Shown here piece after piece: positions 27,101 to 41,892 of a stretch of 64,000 bases of DNA; positions within the stretch are counted from its first letter, which is position 1; each line of letters begins with the position of its first letter. The notes beneath the pieces are model-generated. The model had not been told where the DNA came from. It saw only the letters and a list, made by a program, of their open reading frames with translations, and ran no database searches. A program made the translations under genes and the position numbers. The DNA comes from Apostichopus japonicus (lineage: Eukaryota > Echinodermata > Holothuroidea > Aspidochirotida > Stichopodidae), in NCBI RefSeq assembly GCF_037975245.1, contig NC_092569.1, positions 7,622,501-7,686,500 on the forward strand, in the 5' to 3' direction.

Positions 27101-27673
27101 ATCAATCCGAATGTGCGGTATCGATCAATCGAATGTGCGGTATCGATCAATCGAATGTGCGGTATCGATCAATCGAAAGTGCAGTACCGATTAATCGAAT
27201 GTGCAGTATCGATCAATCGAATGTGCGTTACCGATCAATCGTATGTGCGGTATCGATCAATCGATTGTTCGCTACCGATCAATCGTATGTGCGGTACCGA
27301 TCAATCGAATGTTCTGTACCGATCAATCGAATGTTCGGTACCGATCAATCCGAATGTGCGGTATCGATCAATCGAATGTGCGGTATCGATCAATCGAATG
27401 TGCGGTATCGATCAATCGAATGTGCCGTATCGATCAATTGAATTTGCGGTACCGATCAATCGAATGCGCGGTATCGATCAATCGATGTGCGTTATCGACT
27501 TATCGAATGTGCAGTATCGATCTATCCAATGTGCGGTATCGATCAATCGAATTTCGGTACCGATCAATCGAATGTTCGGTACCGATCAATAGAATGTGCG
27601 GTATCGATCAATCGAATGTGATACCGAAAATCGAATGTGCCGTACCGATTAATCGAATGTGTCTTACCGATCA

Positions 27674-30600
27674 ATAAAATGTGTGTGATCGATCAATCGA
27701 ATGTGCGGTATCGATCAATCGAATGTGCGGTATCGATCAATCGAATGTGCAGTATCGATCAATCGAATGTACGGTATCGATCAGTCGAATGTGCCGTATC
27801 GATCAATCGAATGTGCGGTACCGATCAATCGAATGTGCGGTACTGATAAATCGAAAGCGCGGTATCGATCAATCGAATGTGCGGTATCGATCAATCGAAA
27901 GTGCAGTACCGATTAATCGAATGTGCGATATCGATCAATCGAATGTGCGTTACCGATCAATCGTATGTGCGGTACCGATCAATCGAATGTGCGGTATCGA
28001 TCAATCGAATGTGCGGTATCGATCAATCGAATGTGCGGTATCGATCAATCGAATGTTCGCTACCGATCAATCGAATGTGCGGTATCGATCAATCGAATGT
28101 GCGGTATCGATCAATCGAATGTGCGATATCGATCAATCGAATGTGCGTTTCCGATCAATCGTATGTGCGGTACCGATCAATCGAATGTTCGGTACCGATC
28201 AATCGAATGTGTGGTATCGATCAATCGAATGTGCGGTATCGATCAATCGGATGTGCGGTACCGATCAATCGAATGTGCGGTATCGATCAATCGAATGTGC
28301 GGTATCGATCAATCGGATGTGCGGTATCGATCAATCGAATGTGCGGTATCGATCAATCGAATGTGCGGTATCGATCAATCGAATGTTCGCTACCGATCAA
28401 TCGAATGTGCGGTACCGATCAATCGAATGTGTTGTATCGATCAATCGAATGTGCGGTATCGATCAATCGGATGTGCGGTATCGATCAATCGAATGTGCGG
28501 TATCGATCAATCGAATGTGCGGTATCGATCAATCGAATGTTCGGTACCGATCAATCGAATGTGCGGTACCGATCAATCGAATGTGCGGTACCGATAAATC
28601 GATAGCGCAGTATCGATCAATCGAATGTGCGGTACCGATCAATCGATGTGCGTTATCGACTAATCGAATGTGCAGTATCGATCTATCGAATGTGCGTTAT
28701 CGATCAATCGAATGTGCGGTATCGATTAATCGAATGTGATACCGAAAATCGAATGTGCGGTACCGATCAATCGAATGTGCATTACCGATCAATCGAATGT
28801 GCGTTATCGATCAATCGAATGTGCGTTATCGATCAATCGAATGTGCGGTATCGATCAATCGAATGTGCGGTTCCGATCAATCGAATGTGCGGTATCGATC
28901 AATCGAATGTGCCGTATCGATCAATCGAATGTGCGGTATCGATAAGTCAATGTACGGAATCGTTCAACAGAATGTGCGGTATCGATCGAATGTGCGGTAT
29001 CGATCAATCGAATGTGCGGTATCGATCAGTCGAATGTGCGTTATCGATCAATCGAATGTGCTGTATCGATCAATCGAATGTGCGGTATCGATCAGTCGAA
29101 TGTGCGTTATCGATCAATCGAATGTGCGGTATCGATCAATCGAATGTGCGGTACCGATCAATCGATGTGCGTTATCGACTAATCGAATGTGCAGTATCGA
29201 TCTATCGAATGTGCGTTATCGATCAATCGAATGTGCGGTATCGATTAATCGAATGTGATACCGAAAATCGGATGTGCCGTACCGATCAATCGAATGTGCG
29301 TTACCGATCAATCGAATGTGCGTTATCGATCAATCGAATGTGCGTTATCGATCAATCGAATGTGCGGTATCGATCAATCGAATGTGCGATACCGATCAAT
29401 CGAATGTGCGGTATCGATCAATCGAATGTGCGGTATCGATCGAATGTGCGGTATCAATCAATCGAATGTGCGGTTTCGATCAGTCGAATGTGCGGTATCG
29501 ATCAATCGAATGTGCCGTATCGATCAATCGAATGTGCGGTATCGATAAGTCAATGTGCGGAATCGTTCAATCGAATGTGCGGTATCGATCAATCGAATGT
29601 GCGGTACCGATAATCGAAAGTGCAGTATCGATCAATCGAATGTGCGGTATTTGTCAATCGAATGTGCCGTACCGATCAATCGAAAGTTCGGTACCGATCA
29701 ATCGAATGTTCGGTACCGATCAATCCGAATGTGCGGTATCGATCAAACGAATGTGCGGTATCGATCAATCGAATGTGCGGTACCGATCAATCGAATGTGC
29801 GGTACCGACTAATCGATAGCGCAGAATCGATCAATGTAATGTGTGTTACCGATCAATCGAATGTGCGTTATCGATCAATCGAATGTGCGGTATCGATCAA
29901 TCGAAAGTGAAGCATCGATCAATCGAATGTGCGGTATCGATAAGTCAATGTGCGGAATCGTTCAATCGAATGTGCGGTATCGATCGAATGTGCGGTATCG
30001 ATCAATCGAATGTGCGATATCGATCAATCGAATATGCGGTATCGATCAATCGAATGTGCGGTACCGATCAATCGAATGTGCGGTACCGATCAATCGTGTG
30101 TGCGGTACCGATCAATCGAATGTTCGGTACCGATCAATCGAATGTGTTGTATCGATCAATCGAATGTGCGGTATCGATCAATCGAATGTGCGCTACCGAT
30201 CAATCGAATGTGCGCTACCGATCAATCGAATGTGCGGTACCGATCAATCGATAGCGCAGTATCGATCAATCGAATGTGCGGTACCGATCAATCGAATGTG
30301 CGGTACTGATAAATCGAAAGCGCAGTATCGATCAATCGAATGTGCGGTATCGATCAATCGAATATGCGTTATCGACTAATCGAATGCGCAGTATCGATCT
30401 ATCGAATGTGCGGTATCGGTCAATCGAAAGTGCAGTACCGATTAATCGAATGTGCGATATCAATCAATCGAATGTGCGTTACCGATCAATCGAATGTGCG
30501 GTATCGATCAATGGATAGAGCAGAATCGATCAATTGAATGTGCGGTACCGATCATCGAATGTGCGGTACCGATCAATCGAATGTGCGGTACCGATAAATC

Positions 30601-31540
30601 GAAAGCGCAGTATCGATCAATCGACCGGGCGGTACCGATCAATCGATGTGCGTTATCGACTGATCGAATGCGCAGTATCGATCTATCGAATGTGCTGTAT
30701 CGATCAATCGAATGTGCGGTATCGATCAATCGAATGTGCGGTACCGATCAATCGAATGTGCGGTACCGATCAATCGTATGTGCGGTACCGATCAATCGAA
30801 TGTGTTGTATCGATCAATCGAATGTGCGGTATCGATCAATCGAATGTGCGCTACCGATCAATCGAATGTGCGCTACCGATCAATCGAATGTGCGGTACCG
30901 ATCAATCGAATGTTCGGTACCGATCAATCGAATGTGCGGTACCGATCAATCCGAATGTGCGGTATCGATCAATCCGAATGTGCGGTATCGATCAATCGAA
31001 TGTGCGGTAACGATCAATCGAATGTGCGGTATCGATCAATCGAAAGTGCAGTACCGATTAATCGAATATGCAGTATCGATCAATCGAATGTGCGTTACCG
31101 ATCAATCGTATGTGCGGTATCGATCAATCGATTGTTCGCTACCGATCAATCGTATGTGCGGTACCGATCAATCGAATGTTCGGTACCGATCAATCGAATG
31201 TTCGGTACCGATCAATCCGAATGTGCGGTATCGATCAATCGAATGTGCCGTATCGATCAATCGAATGTGCGGTATCGATCAATCGAATGTGCCGTATCGA
31301 TCAATTGAATTTGCGGTACCGATCAATCGAATGCGCGGTATCGATCAATCGATGTGCGTTATCGACTTATCGAATGTGCAGTATCGATCTATCCAATGTG
31401 CGGTATCGATCAATCGAATTTCGGTACCGATCAATCGAATGTTCGGTACCGATCAATAGAATGTGCGGTATCGATCAATCGAATGTGATACCGAAAATCG
31501 AATGTGCCGTACCGATTAATCGAATGTGTCTTACCGATCA
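27674..31540 (+). repeat. HOR block 7 (3,867 bp)
   Basis: First full copy of a composite HOR. It starts with the anchor and the block-1 style opening, passes through GGATGTGCGG and GTTCGCTACC monomers, then the GTGATACCGAAAATCG and 61-bp cassettes. At about 29,906 it has the first AGTGAAGC monomer in the window, and at 30,623 an ACCGGGCGG monomer. It ends with a 21-bp CAATCGAATTTCGG unit near 31,427. Confidence 0.92.
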
Positions 31541-34500
31541 ATAAAATGTGTGTGATCGATCAATCGAATGTGCGGTATCGATCAATCGAATGTGCGGTAT
31601 CGATCAATCGAATGTGCAGTATCGATCAATCGAATGTACGGTATCGATCAGTCGAATGTGCCGTATCGATCAATCGAATGTGCGGTACCGATCAATCGAA
31701 TGTGCGGTACTGATAAATCGAAAGCGCGGTATCGATCAATCGAATGTGCGGTATCGATCAATCGAAAGTGCAGTACCGATCAATCGAATGTGCGGTATCG
31801 ATCAATCGAATGTGCGGTATCGATCAATCGAATGTGCGGTATCGATCAATCGAATGTTCGCTACCGATCAATCGAATGTGCGGTATCGATCAATCGAATG
31901 TGCGGTATCGATCAATCGAATGTTCGCTACCGATCAATCGGATGTGTTGTATCGATCAATCGAATGTGCGGTATCGATCAATCGAATGTGCGGTAACGAT
32001 CAATCGAATGTGCGGTATCGATCAATCGAATGTTCGCTACCGATCAATCGAATGTGCGATATCGATCAATCGAATGTGCGTTTCCGATCAATCGTATGTG
32101 CGGTACCGATCAATCGAATGTTCGGTACCGATCAATCGAATGTGTGGTATCGATCAATCGAATGTGCGGTATCGATCAATCGAATGTGCGGTACCGATCA
32201 ATCGAATGTGCGGTATCGATCAATCGAATGTGCGGTATCGATCAATCGGATGTGCGGTATCGATCAATCGAATGTGCGGTATCGATCAATCGAATGTGCG
32301 GTATCGATCAATCGAATGTTCGCTACCGATCAATCGAATGTGCGGTATCGATCAATCGAATGTTCGGTACCGATCAATCGAATGTGCAGTACCGATCAAT
32401 CGAAAGTGCGGTACCGATAAATCGATAGCGCAGTATCGATCAATCGAATGTGCGGTACCGATCAATCGATGTGCGTTATCGACTAATCTAATGTGCAGTA
32501 TCGATCTATCGAATGTGCGTTATCGATCAATCGAATGTGCGGTATCGATTAATCGAATGTGATACCGAAAATCGAATGTGCGGTACCGATCAATCGAATG
32601 TGCATTACCGATCAATCTAATGTGCGTTATCGATCAATCGAATGTGCGTTATCGATCAATCGAATGTGCGGTATCGATCAATCGAATGTGCGGTTCCGAT
32701 CAATCGAATGTGCGGTATCGATCAATCGAATGTGCCGTATCGATCAATCGAATGTGCGGTATCGATAAGTCAATGTACGGAATCGTTCAACAGAATGTGC
32801 GGTATCGATCGAATGTGCGGTATCGATCAATCGAATGTGCGGTATCGATCAGTCGAATGTGCGGTATCGATCAATCGAATGTGCTGTATCGATCAATCGA
32901 ATGTGCGGTATCGATCAGTCGAATGTGCGTTATCGATCAATCGAATGTGCGGTATCGATCAATCGAATGTGCGGTACCGATCAATCGATGTGCGTTATCG
33001 ACTAATCGAATGTGCAGTATCGATCTATCGAATGTGCGTTATCGATCAATCGAATGTGCGGTATCGATTAATCGAATGTGATACCGAAAATCGGATGTGC
33101 CGTACCGATCAATCGAATGTGCGTTACCGATCAATCGAATGTGCGTTATCGATCAATCGAATGTGCGTTATCGATCAATCGAATGTGCGGTATCGATCAA
33201 TCGAATGTGCGGTACCGATCAATCGAATGTGCGGTATCGATCAATCGAATGTGCCGTATCGATCGAATGTGCGGTATCAATCAATCGAATGTGCGGTATC
33301 GATCAGTCGAATGTGCGGTATCGATCAATCGAATGTGCCGTATCGATCAATCGAATGTGCGGTATCGATAAGTCAATGTGCGGAATCGTTCAATCGAATG
33401 TGCGGTATCGATCAATCGAATGTGCGGTACCGATAATCGAAAGTGCAGTATCGATCAATCGAATGTGCGGTATTTGTCAATCGAATGTGCCGTACCGATC
33501 AATCGAAAGTTCGGTACCGATCAATCGAATGTTCGGTACCGATCAATCCGAATGTGCGGTTTTGATCAAACGAATGTGCGGTATCGATCAATCGAATGTG
33601 CGGTACCGATCAATCGAATGTGCGGTACTGACTAATCGATAGCGCAGAATCGATCAATGTAATGTGTGTTACCGATCAATCGAATGTGCGTTATCGATCA
33701 ATCGAATGTGCGGTATCGATCAATCGAAAGTGAAGCATCGATCAATCGAATGTGCGGTATCGATAAGTCAATGTGCGGAATCGTTCAATCGAATGTGCGG
33801 TATCGATCGAATGTGCGGTATCGATCAATCGAATGTGCGATATCGATCAATCGAATATGCGGTATCGATCAATCGAATGTGCGGTACCGATCAATCGTGT
33901 GTGCGGTACCGATCAATCGTGTGTGCGGTACCGATCAATCGAATGTTCGGTACCGATCAATCGAATGTGTTGTATCGATCAATCGAATGTGCGGTATCGA
34001 TCAATCGAATGTGCGCTACCGATCAATCGAATGTGCGCTACCGATCAATCGAATGTGCGGTACCGATCAATCGATAGCGCAGTATCGATCAATCGAATGT
34101 GCGGTACCGATCAATCGAATGTGCGGTACTCTTAAATCGAAAGCGCAGTATCGATCAATCGAATGTGCGGTATCGATCAATCGAATATGCGTTATCGACT
34201 AATCGAATGCGCAGTATCGATCTATCGAATGTGCGGTATCGGTCAATCGAAAGTGCAGTACCGATTAATCGAATGTGCGATATCAATCAATCGAATGTGC
34301 GTTACCGATCAATCGAATGTGCGGTATCGATCAATGGATAGAGCAGAATCGATCAATTGAATGTGCGGTACCGATCATCGAATGTGCGGTACCGATCAAT
34401 CGAATGTGCGGTACCGATAAATCGAAAGCGCAGTATCGATCAATCGACCGGGCGGTACCGATCAATCGATGTGCGTTATCGACTGATCGAATGCGCAGTA

Positions 34501-35363
34501 TCGATCTATCGAATGTGCTGTATCGATCAATCGAATGTGCGGTATCGATCAATCGAATGTGCGGTACCGATCAATCGAATGTGCGGTACCGATCAATCGT
34601 ATGTGCGGTACCGATCAATCGAATGTGTTGTATCGATCAATCGAATGTGCGGTATCGATCAATCGAATGTGCGCTACCGATCAATCGAATGTGCGCTACC
34701 GATCAATCGAATGTGCGGTACCGATCAATCGAATGTTCGGTACCGATCAATCGAATGTGCGGTACCGATCAATCCGAATGTGCGGTATCGATCAATCCGA
34801 ACGTGCGGTATCGATCAATCGAATGTCCGGTAACGATCAATCGAATGTGCGGTATCGATCAATCGAAAGTGCAGTACCGATTAATCGAATATGCAGTATC
34901 GATCAATCGAATGTGCGTTACCGATCAATCGTATGTGCGGTATCGATCAATCGATTGTTCGCTACCGATCAATCGTATGTGCGGTACCGATCAATCGAAT
35001 GTTCGGTACCGATCAATCGAATGTTCGGTACCGATCAATCCGAATGTGCGGTATCGATCAATCGAATGTGCGGTATCGATCAATCGAATGTGCGGTATCG
35101 ATCAATCGAATGTGCCGTATCGATCAATTGAATTTGCGGTACCGATCAATCGAATGCGCGGTATCGATCAATCGATGTGCGTTATCGACTTATCGAATGT
35201 GCAGTATCGATCTATCCAATGTGCGGTATCGATCAATCGAATTTCGGTACCGATCAATCGAATGTTCGGTACCGATCAATCGAATGTGCGGTATCGATCA
35301 ATCGAATGTGTTACCGAAAATCGAATGTGCCGTACCGATTAATCGAATGTGTCTTACCGATCA
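31541..35363 (+). repeat. HOR block 8 (3,823 bp)
   Basis: Second full copy of the block-7 HOR. The offset is 3,867 at the left end and settles to 3,823 (two monomers fewer) from about 32.5 kb to the right end. Substitutions are scattered. One is striking: ACTCTTAAATCG near 34,128, where block 7 has ACTGATAAATCG. This copy also has GTGTTACCGAAAATCG near 35,309 instead of GTGATACC. Confidence 0.92.
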
Positions 35364-38300
35364 ATAAAATGTGTGTGATCGATCAATCGAATGTGCGGTA
35401 TCGATCAATCGAATGTGCGGTATCGATCAATCGAATGTGCAGTATCGATCAATCGAATGTACGGTATCGATCAGTCGAATGTGCCGTATCGATCAATCGA
35501 ATGTGCGGTACCGATCAATCGAATGTGCGGTACTGATAAATCGAAAGCGCGGTATCGATCAATCGAATGTGCGGTATCGATCAATCGAAAGTGCGGTACC
35601 GATTAATCGAATGTGCGATATCGATCAAGCGAATGTGCGTTACCGATCAATCGTATGTGCGGTATCGATCAATCGAATGTGCCGTATCGATCAATCGAAT
35701 GTGCGGTATCGATAAGTCAATGTACGGAATCGTTCAATCGAATGTGCGTTATCGATCAATCGAATGTGCGGTATCGATTAATCAAATGTGATACCGAAAA
35801 TCGGATGTGCCGTACCGATCAATCGAATGTGCGTTACCGATCAATCGAATGTGCGTTATCGATCAATCGAATGTGCGTTATCGATCAATCGAATGTGCGG
35901 TATCGATCAATCGAATGTGCGGTACCGATCAATCGAATGTGCGGTATCGATCAATCGAATGTGCCGTATCGATCAATCGAATGTGCGGTATCGATAAGTC
36001 AATGTGCGGAATCGTTCAATCGAATGTGCGGTATCGATCGAATGTGCGGTATCAATCAATCGAATGTTCGGTATCGATCAGTCGAATGTGCGGTATCGAT
36101 CAATCGAATGTGCCGTATCGATCAATCGAATGTGCGGTATCGATAAGTCAATGTGCGGAATCGTTCAATCGAATGTGCGGTATCGATCAATCGAATGTGC
36201 GGTACCGATAATCGAAAGTGCAGTATCGATCAATCGAATGTGCGGTATTTGTCAATCGAATGTGCCGTACCGATCAATCGAATGTTCGGTACCGATCAAT
36301 CGAATGTTCGGTACCGATCAATCCGAATGTGCGGTATCGATCAAACGAATGTGCGGTATCGATCAATCGAATGTGCGGTATCGATCAATCGAATGTTCGC
36401 TACCGATCAATCGAATGTGCGGTACCGATCAATGGAATGTGCGGTACCGACTAATCGATAGCGCAGAATCGATCAATGTAATGTGTGTTACCGATCAATC
36501 GAATGTGCGTTATCGATCAATCGAATGTGCGGTATCGATCAATCGAAAGTGAAGCATCGATCAATCGAATGTGCGTTATTGATCAATCGAATGTGCGATA
36601 CCGATCAATTGATCTGCGGTATCGATCAATCGAATGTGCCGTATCGATCAATCGAATGTGCGGTATCGATAAGTCAATGTGCGGAATCGTTCAATCGAAT
36701 GTGCGGTATCGATCGAATGTGCGGTATCGATCAATCGAATGTGCGGTATCGATCAGTCGAATGTGCGGTATCGATCAATCGAATGTGCGGTATCGATCAA
36801 TCGAATGTTCGCTACCGATCAATCGAATGTGCGATATCGATCAATCGAATGTGCGTTTCCGATCAATCGTATGTGCGGTACCGATCAATCGAATGTGTTT
36901 TACCGATCAATCGAATGTGCGGTATCGATCAATCGAATGTGCGGTATCGATCAATCGAATGTGCGGTATCGATAAGTCAATGTGCGGAATCGTTCAATCG
37001 AATGAGCGGTATCGATCGAATGTGCGGTATCGATCAATCGAATGTGCGGTATCGATCAGTCGAATGTGCGGTATCGATCAATCGAATGTGCCGTATCGAT
37101 CAATCGAATGTGCGGTATCGATAAGTCAATGTGCGGAATCGTTCAATCGAATGTGCGGTATCGATCGAATGTGCGGTATCGATCAATCGAATGTGCGGTA
37201 TCGATCAGTCGAATGTACGGTATCGATCAATGGAATGTGCCGTATCGATCAATCGAATGTGCGGTATCGATCAGTCAATGTGCGGAATCGTTCAATCGAA
37301 TGTGCGGTATCGATCGAATGTGCGGTATCGATCAATCGAATGTGCGGTATCGATCAGTCGAATGTGCGGTATCGATCAGTCGAATGTGCCGTATCGATCA
37401 ATCGAATGTGCGGTATTTGTCAATCGAATGTGCCGTACCGATCAATCGAATGTTCCCTCCCGATCAATCGAATGTGCGTTATCGATCAATCGAAAGTGCA
37501 GTACCGAACAATCGAATGTGCGGTACCGATCAATCGAATGCGCGGTATCGATCAACTGAAAGCGCAGTATCGATCAATCGAATGTGCGGTATCGATGAAT
37601 CGAATGTGCGGTACCGATCAATCGAATGTTCTCTACCGATCAATCGAATGTGCGGTATCGATCAAACGAATGTGCGGTATCGATCAATCGAATGTGCGGT
37701 ACTGATAAATCGAAAGCGCGGTATCGATCAATCGAATGTGCGGTATCGATCAATCGAAAGTGCAGTACCGATTAATCGAATGTGCGATATCGATCAATCG
37801 AATGTGCGTTACCGATCAATCGAATGTGCGGTACCGATCAATCGAAAGTGAAGCATCGATCAATCGAATGTGCGGTTTTTGTCAATCGAATGTGCCGTAC
37901 CGATCAATCGAATGTTCCCTCCCGATCAATCGAATGTGCGTTATCGATCAATCGAAAGTGCAGTACCGACTAATCGATAGCGCAGAATCGATCAATGTAA
38001 TGTGTGTTACCGATCAATCGAATGTGCGGTATCGATCAATCGAATGTGCGGTATCGATCAATCGAAAGTGAAGCATCGATCAATCGAATGTGCGTTATTG
38101 ATCAATCGAATGTGCGATACCGATCAATCGAATGTGCGGTATCAATCAATCGAATGTGCGGTATCGATCAATCGAATATGAGGTATCGATCAATCGAATG
38201 TGCGGTATCGATCTATCGAATGTGCGTTATCGATCAATCGAATGTGCGGTATCGATTAATCGAATGTGATACCGAAAATCGGATGTGCCGTACCGATCAA

Positions 38301-40291
38301 TCGAATGTGCGTTACCGATCAATCGAATGTGCGGTATCGATAAATCGAATGTGCGGTACCGATCAATCGAATGTGCGGTATCGATCAATCGAATGTGCCG
38401 TATCGATCAATCGAATGTGCGGTATCGATAAGTCAATGTGCGGAATCGTTCAATCGAATGGCCGGTATCGATCGAATGTGCGGTATCGATCAATCGAATG
38501 TGCGGTATCGATTAGTCGAATGTGCGGTATCGATCAATCGAATGTGCGGTATCGATCAATCGAATGTGCGGTATCGATCAGTCGAATGTGCGGTATCGAT
38601 CAATCGAATGTGCGGTATCGATCAATCGAATGTGCCGTACCGATCAATCGAATGTGCGGTATCGATCAATCGAATGTGCGTTATCGATCAATCGAAAGTG
38701 CAGTACCGAACAATCGAATGCGCGGTACCGATCAATCGAATGCGCGTTATCGATCAACTGAAAGCGCAGTATCGATGAATCGAATATGCGGTATCGATCA
38801 ATCGAATGTGCGGTACCGATAATCGAAAGTGCAGTATCGATCAATCGAATGTGCGGTATTTGTCAATCGAATGTGCCGTACCGATCAATCGAATGTTCGG
38901 TACCGATCAATCGAATGTTCGGTACCGATCAATTCGAATGTGCGGTATCGATCAATCGAATGTGCGGTATCGATCAATCGAATGTGCGGTATCGATCAAT
39001 CGAATGTTCGCTACCGATCAATCGAATGTGCGGTACCGATCAATCGAATGTGCGGTACCGACTAATCGATAGCGCAGAATCGATCAATGTAATGTGTGTT
39101 ACCGATCAATCGAATGTGCGTTATCGATCAATCGAATGTGCGGTATCGATCAATCGAAAGTGAAGCATCGATCAATCGAATGTGCGTTATTGATCAATCG
39201 AATGTGCGATACCGATCAATCGAACGTGCGGTATCGATCAATCGAATGTGCGGTATCGATCAATCGAACGCGCGGTATCGATCAATCGAATATGAGGTAT
39301 CGATCAATCGAATGTGCGGTATCGATCAATCGAATGTGCGGTACCGATCAATCGAATGTGCCGTACCGAACAATCGAATGTGCGGTACCGATCAATCGAA
39401 TGCGCGGTATCGATCAACTGAAAGCGCAGTATCGATGAATCGAATGTACGGTATCGATGAATCGAATGTGCGGTATCGATCAATCGAATGTGCGGTACCG
39501 ATAATCGAAAGTGCAGTATCGATTAATCGAATGTGCGTTATTTGTCAATCGAATGTGCCGTACCGATCAATCGAATGTGCGGTATTTGTCAATCGAATGT
39601 GCCGTACCGATCAATCAAATGTGCGGTATCGATCAATCGAATGTGCGGTATCGATCAATCGAATGTGCGGTATCGATCAATCGAATGTGCGGTATCGATC
39701 AATCGAATGTTCGCTACCGATCAATCGAATGTGCGGTACCGATCAATCGTATGTGCGGTACCGACTAATCGATAGCGCAGAATCGATCAATGTAATGTGT
39801 GTTACTGATCAATCGAATGTGCGTTATCGATCAATCGAATGTGCGGTATCGATCAATCGAAAGTGAAGCATCGATCAATCGAATGTGCGTTATTGATCAA
39901 TCGAATGTGCGATACCGATCAATCGAATGTGCGGTATCGATCAATCGAATGTGCGGTATCGATCAATCGAACGCGCGGTATCGATCAATCGAATATGAGG
40001 TATCGATCAATCGAATGTGCGGTATCGATCAATCGAATGTGCGGTACCGATCAATCGAATGTGCCGTATCGATCAATCGAATTTGCGGTACCGATCAATC
40101 GAATGCGCGGTATCGATCAATCGATGTGCGTTATCGACTAATCGAATGTGCAGTATCGATCTATCCAATGTGCGGTATCGATCAATCGAATGTTCGGTAC
40201 CGATCAATCGAATGTTCGGTACCGATCAATCGAATGTGATACCGAAAATCGAATATGCCGTACGGATTAATCGAATGTGTCTTACCGATCA
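35364..40291 (+). repeat. HOR block 9 (4,928 bp)
   Basis: Starts with the anchor, then moves quickly into 61-bp deletion cassettes and AGTGAAGC monomers (36,548; 37,847; 38,067; 39,159; 39,862). It is the first block with the CAACTGAAAGCGCAG monomer (37,553; 38,755; 39,415), with the ACCGAACAATCG unit and with the unusual GTTCCCTCCCGATC unit (near 37,451 and 37,913). There is no ACCGGGCGG monomer. Confidence 0.88.
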
Positions 40292-41892
40292 ATAAAATGT
40301 GTGTGATCGATCAATCGAATGTGCGGTATCGATCAATCGAATGTGCGGTATCGATCAATCGAATGTGCAGTATCGATCAATCGAATGTGCGGTATCGATC
40401 AGTCGAATGTGCCGTATCGATCAATCGAATGTGCGTTACCGATCAATCGAATGTGCGGTACTGATAAATCGAAAGCGCGGTATCGATCAATCGAATGTGC
40501 GGTATTTGTCAATCGAATGTGCCGTACCGATCAATCTAATGTTCGTTACCGATCAATCCAATGTTCGGTACCGATCAATCCGAATGTGCGGTATCGATCA
40601 ATCGAATGTGCGGTATCGATCAATCGATTGTGCGGTATCGATCAATCGAATGTGCGGTATCGATCAATCGAATGTTCGCTACCGATCAATCGAATGTGCG
40701 GTATTGATCAATCGAATGTGCGGTACCGACTAATCGATAGCGCAGAATCGATCAATGTAATGTGTGTTACCGATCAATCGAATGTTCGGTACCGATTAAT
40801 CGAATGTGCGGTATCGATCAATCGAAAGTGAAGCATCGATCAATCGAATGTGCGTTATTGATCAATCGAATGTGCGGTATCGATCAATCGAATGTGCGGT
40901 ATCGATCAATCGGATGTGCGGTATCGATCAATCGAATGTGCGGTATCGATCAATCGAATGTGCGGTATCGATCAATCGAATGTTCGCTACCGATCAATCG
41001 AATGGGCGGTACCGATCAATCGAATGTGTTCTATCGATCAATCGAATGTGCGGTATCGATCAATCGGATGTGCGGTATCGATCAATCGAATGTGCGGTAT
41101 CGATCAATCGAATGTGCGGTATCGATCAATCGAATGTTCGCTACCGATCAATCGAATGTGCGGTACCGATCAATCGAATGTGCGGTACCGATAAATCGAT
41201 AGCGCAGTATCGATCAATCGAATGTGCGGTACCGATCAATCGTTGTGCGTTATAGACTAATCGAATGTGCAGTATCGATCTATCGAATGTGCGTTATCGA
41301 TCAATCGAATGTGCGGTATCGATCAATCGAATGTTCGCTACCGATCAATCGAATGTGCGGTACCGATCAATCGAATGTGTTGTATCGATCAATCGAATGT
41401 GCGGTATCGATCAATCGGATGTGCGGTATCGATCAATCGAATGTGCGGTATCGATCAATCGAATGTGCGGTATCGATCAATCGAATGTTCGCTACCGATC
41501 AATCGAATGTGCGTTACCGATCAATCGAATGTGCGGTATCGATCAATCGAATGTGCGTTATCGATCAATCGAATGTGCGGTATCGATTAATCGAATGTGA
41601 TACCGAAAATCGAATGTGCCGTACCGATCAATCGAATGTGCGTTACCGATCAATCGAATGTGCGTTACCGATCAATCGAATGTGCGGTATCGATCAATCG
41701 AATGTGCGTTATCGATCAATCGAATGTGCGGTATCGATCAATCGAATGTGCGGTACCGATCAATCGAATGTGCGTTACCGATCAATCGAATGTGCGGTAT
41801 CGATCAATCGAATGTGCGGTATCGATCAGTCGAATGTGCGGTATCGATCAATCGAATGTGCTGTATCGATCAATCGAATGTGCGGTATCGAT

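Larger units (their letters stand above)
13997..27673 (+). repeat. HOR block 6 (13,677 bp), includes anchor-free territory
   Basis: This is the longest interval between anchors. Up to about 18,100 it copies block 5, with an internal 462-bp tandem duplication. From there to about 27.2 kb it has no anchor and none of the 61-bp deletion cassettes. That part is made of a different variant set: CGACCGGGCGGTACC, GACTGATCGAATGCGCAG, GATCTATCG and CAATCGTATGTGCGG. The last 1.4 kb matches the end of block 7. Confidence 0.88.
12651..34455 (+). repeat. Territory of the ACCGGGCGG monomer (17 copies)
   Basis: GACCGGGCGG starts at 12651, 12826, 17539, 17780, 18966, 19625, 20152, 20393, 22543, 22784, 24364, 24869, 25110, 26098, 26779, 30623 and 34446, and nowhere else in the window. 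It replaces GAATGTGCGG of the standard unit. In nearly every copy the next monomers are GTACCGATCAATCGATG, a unit with GACTGATCG, then GCGCAGTATCGATCTATCG, so the copies descend from one ancestral module. Four pairs lie exactly 241 bp apart. The changed bases remove minus-strand stops and create 66-codon antisense frames by chance. Confidence 0.93.
26200..35363 (+). repeat. Tandem 3.85-kb HOR, two full copies and one partial copy
   Basis: Blocks 7 and 8 are successive copies, and the segment of about 26,200-27,673 matches the right-hand 1.4 kb of block 7 at offsets of 3,911 falling to 3,867. The repeat contains both the anchor family and the ACCGGGCGG family. It must therefore have formed after these two territories became adjacent. 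Confidence 0.9.

Noticed and set aside
34120-34145. ACTCTTAAATCG as a small insertion
   Set aside because: Alignment to ACTGATAAATCG of the other HOR copy shows only a two-base substitution with no length change.
37441-37470. GTTCCCTCCCGATC as foreign sequence
   Set aside because: It aligns to GTTCGGTACCGATC over its full length with a few substitutions and recurs near 37,913, so it is an ordinary variant monomer.
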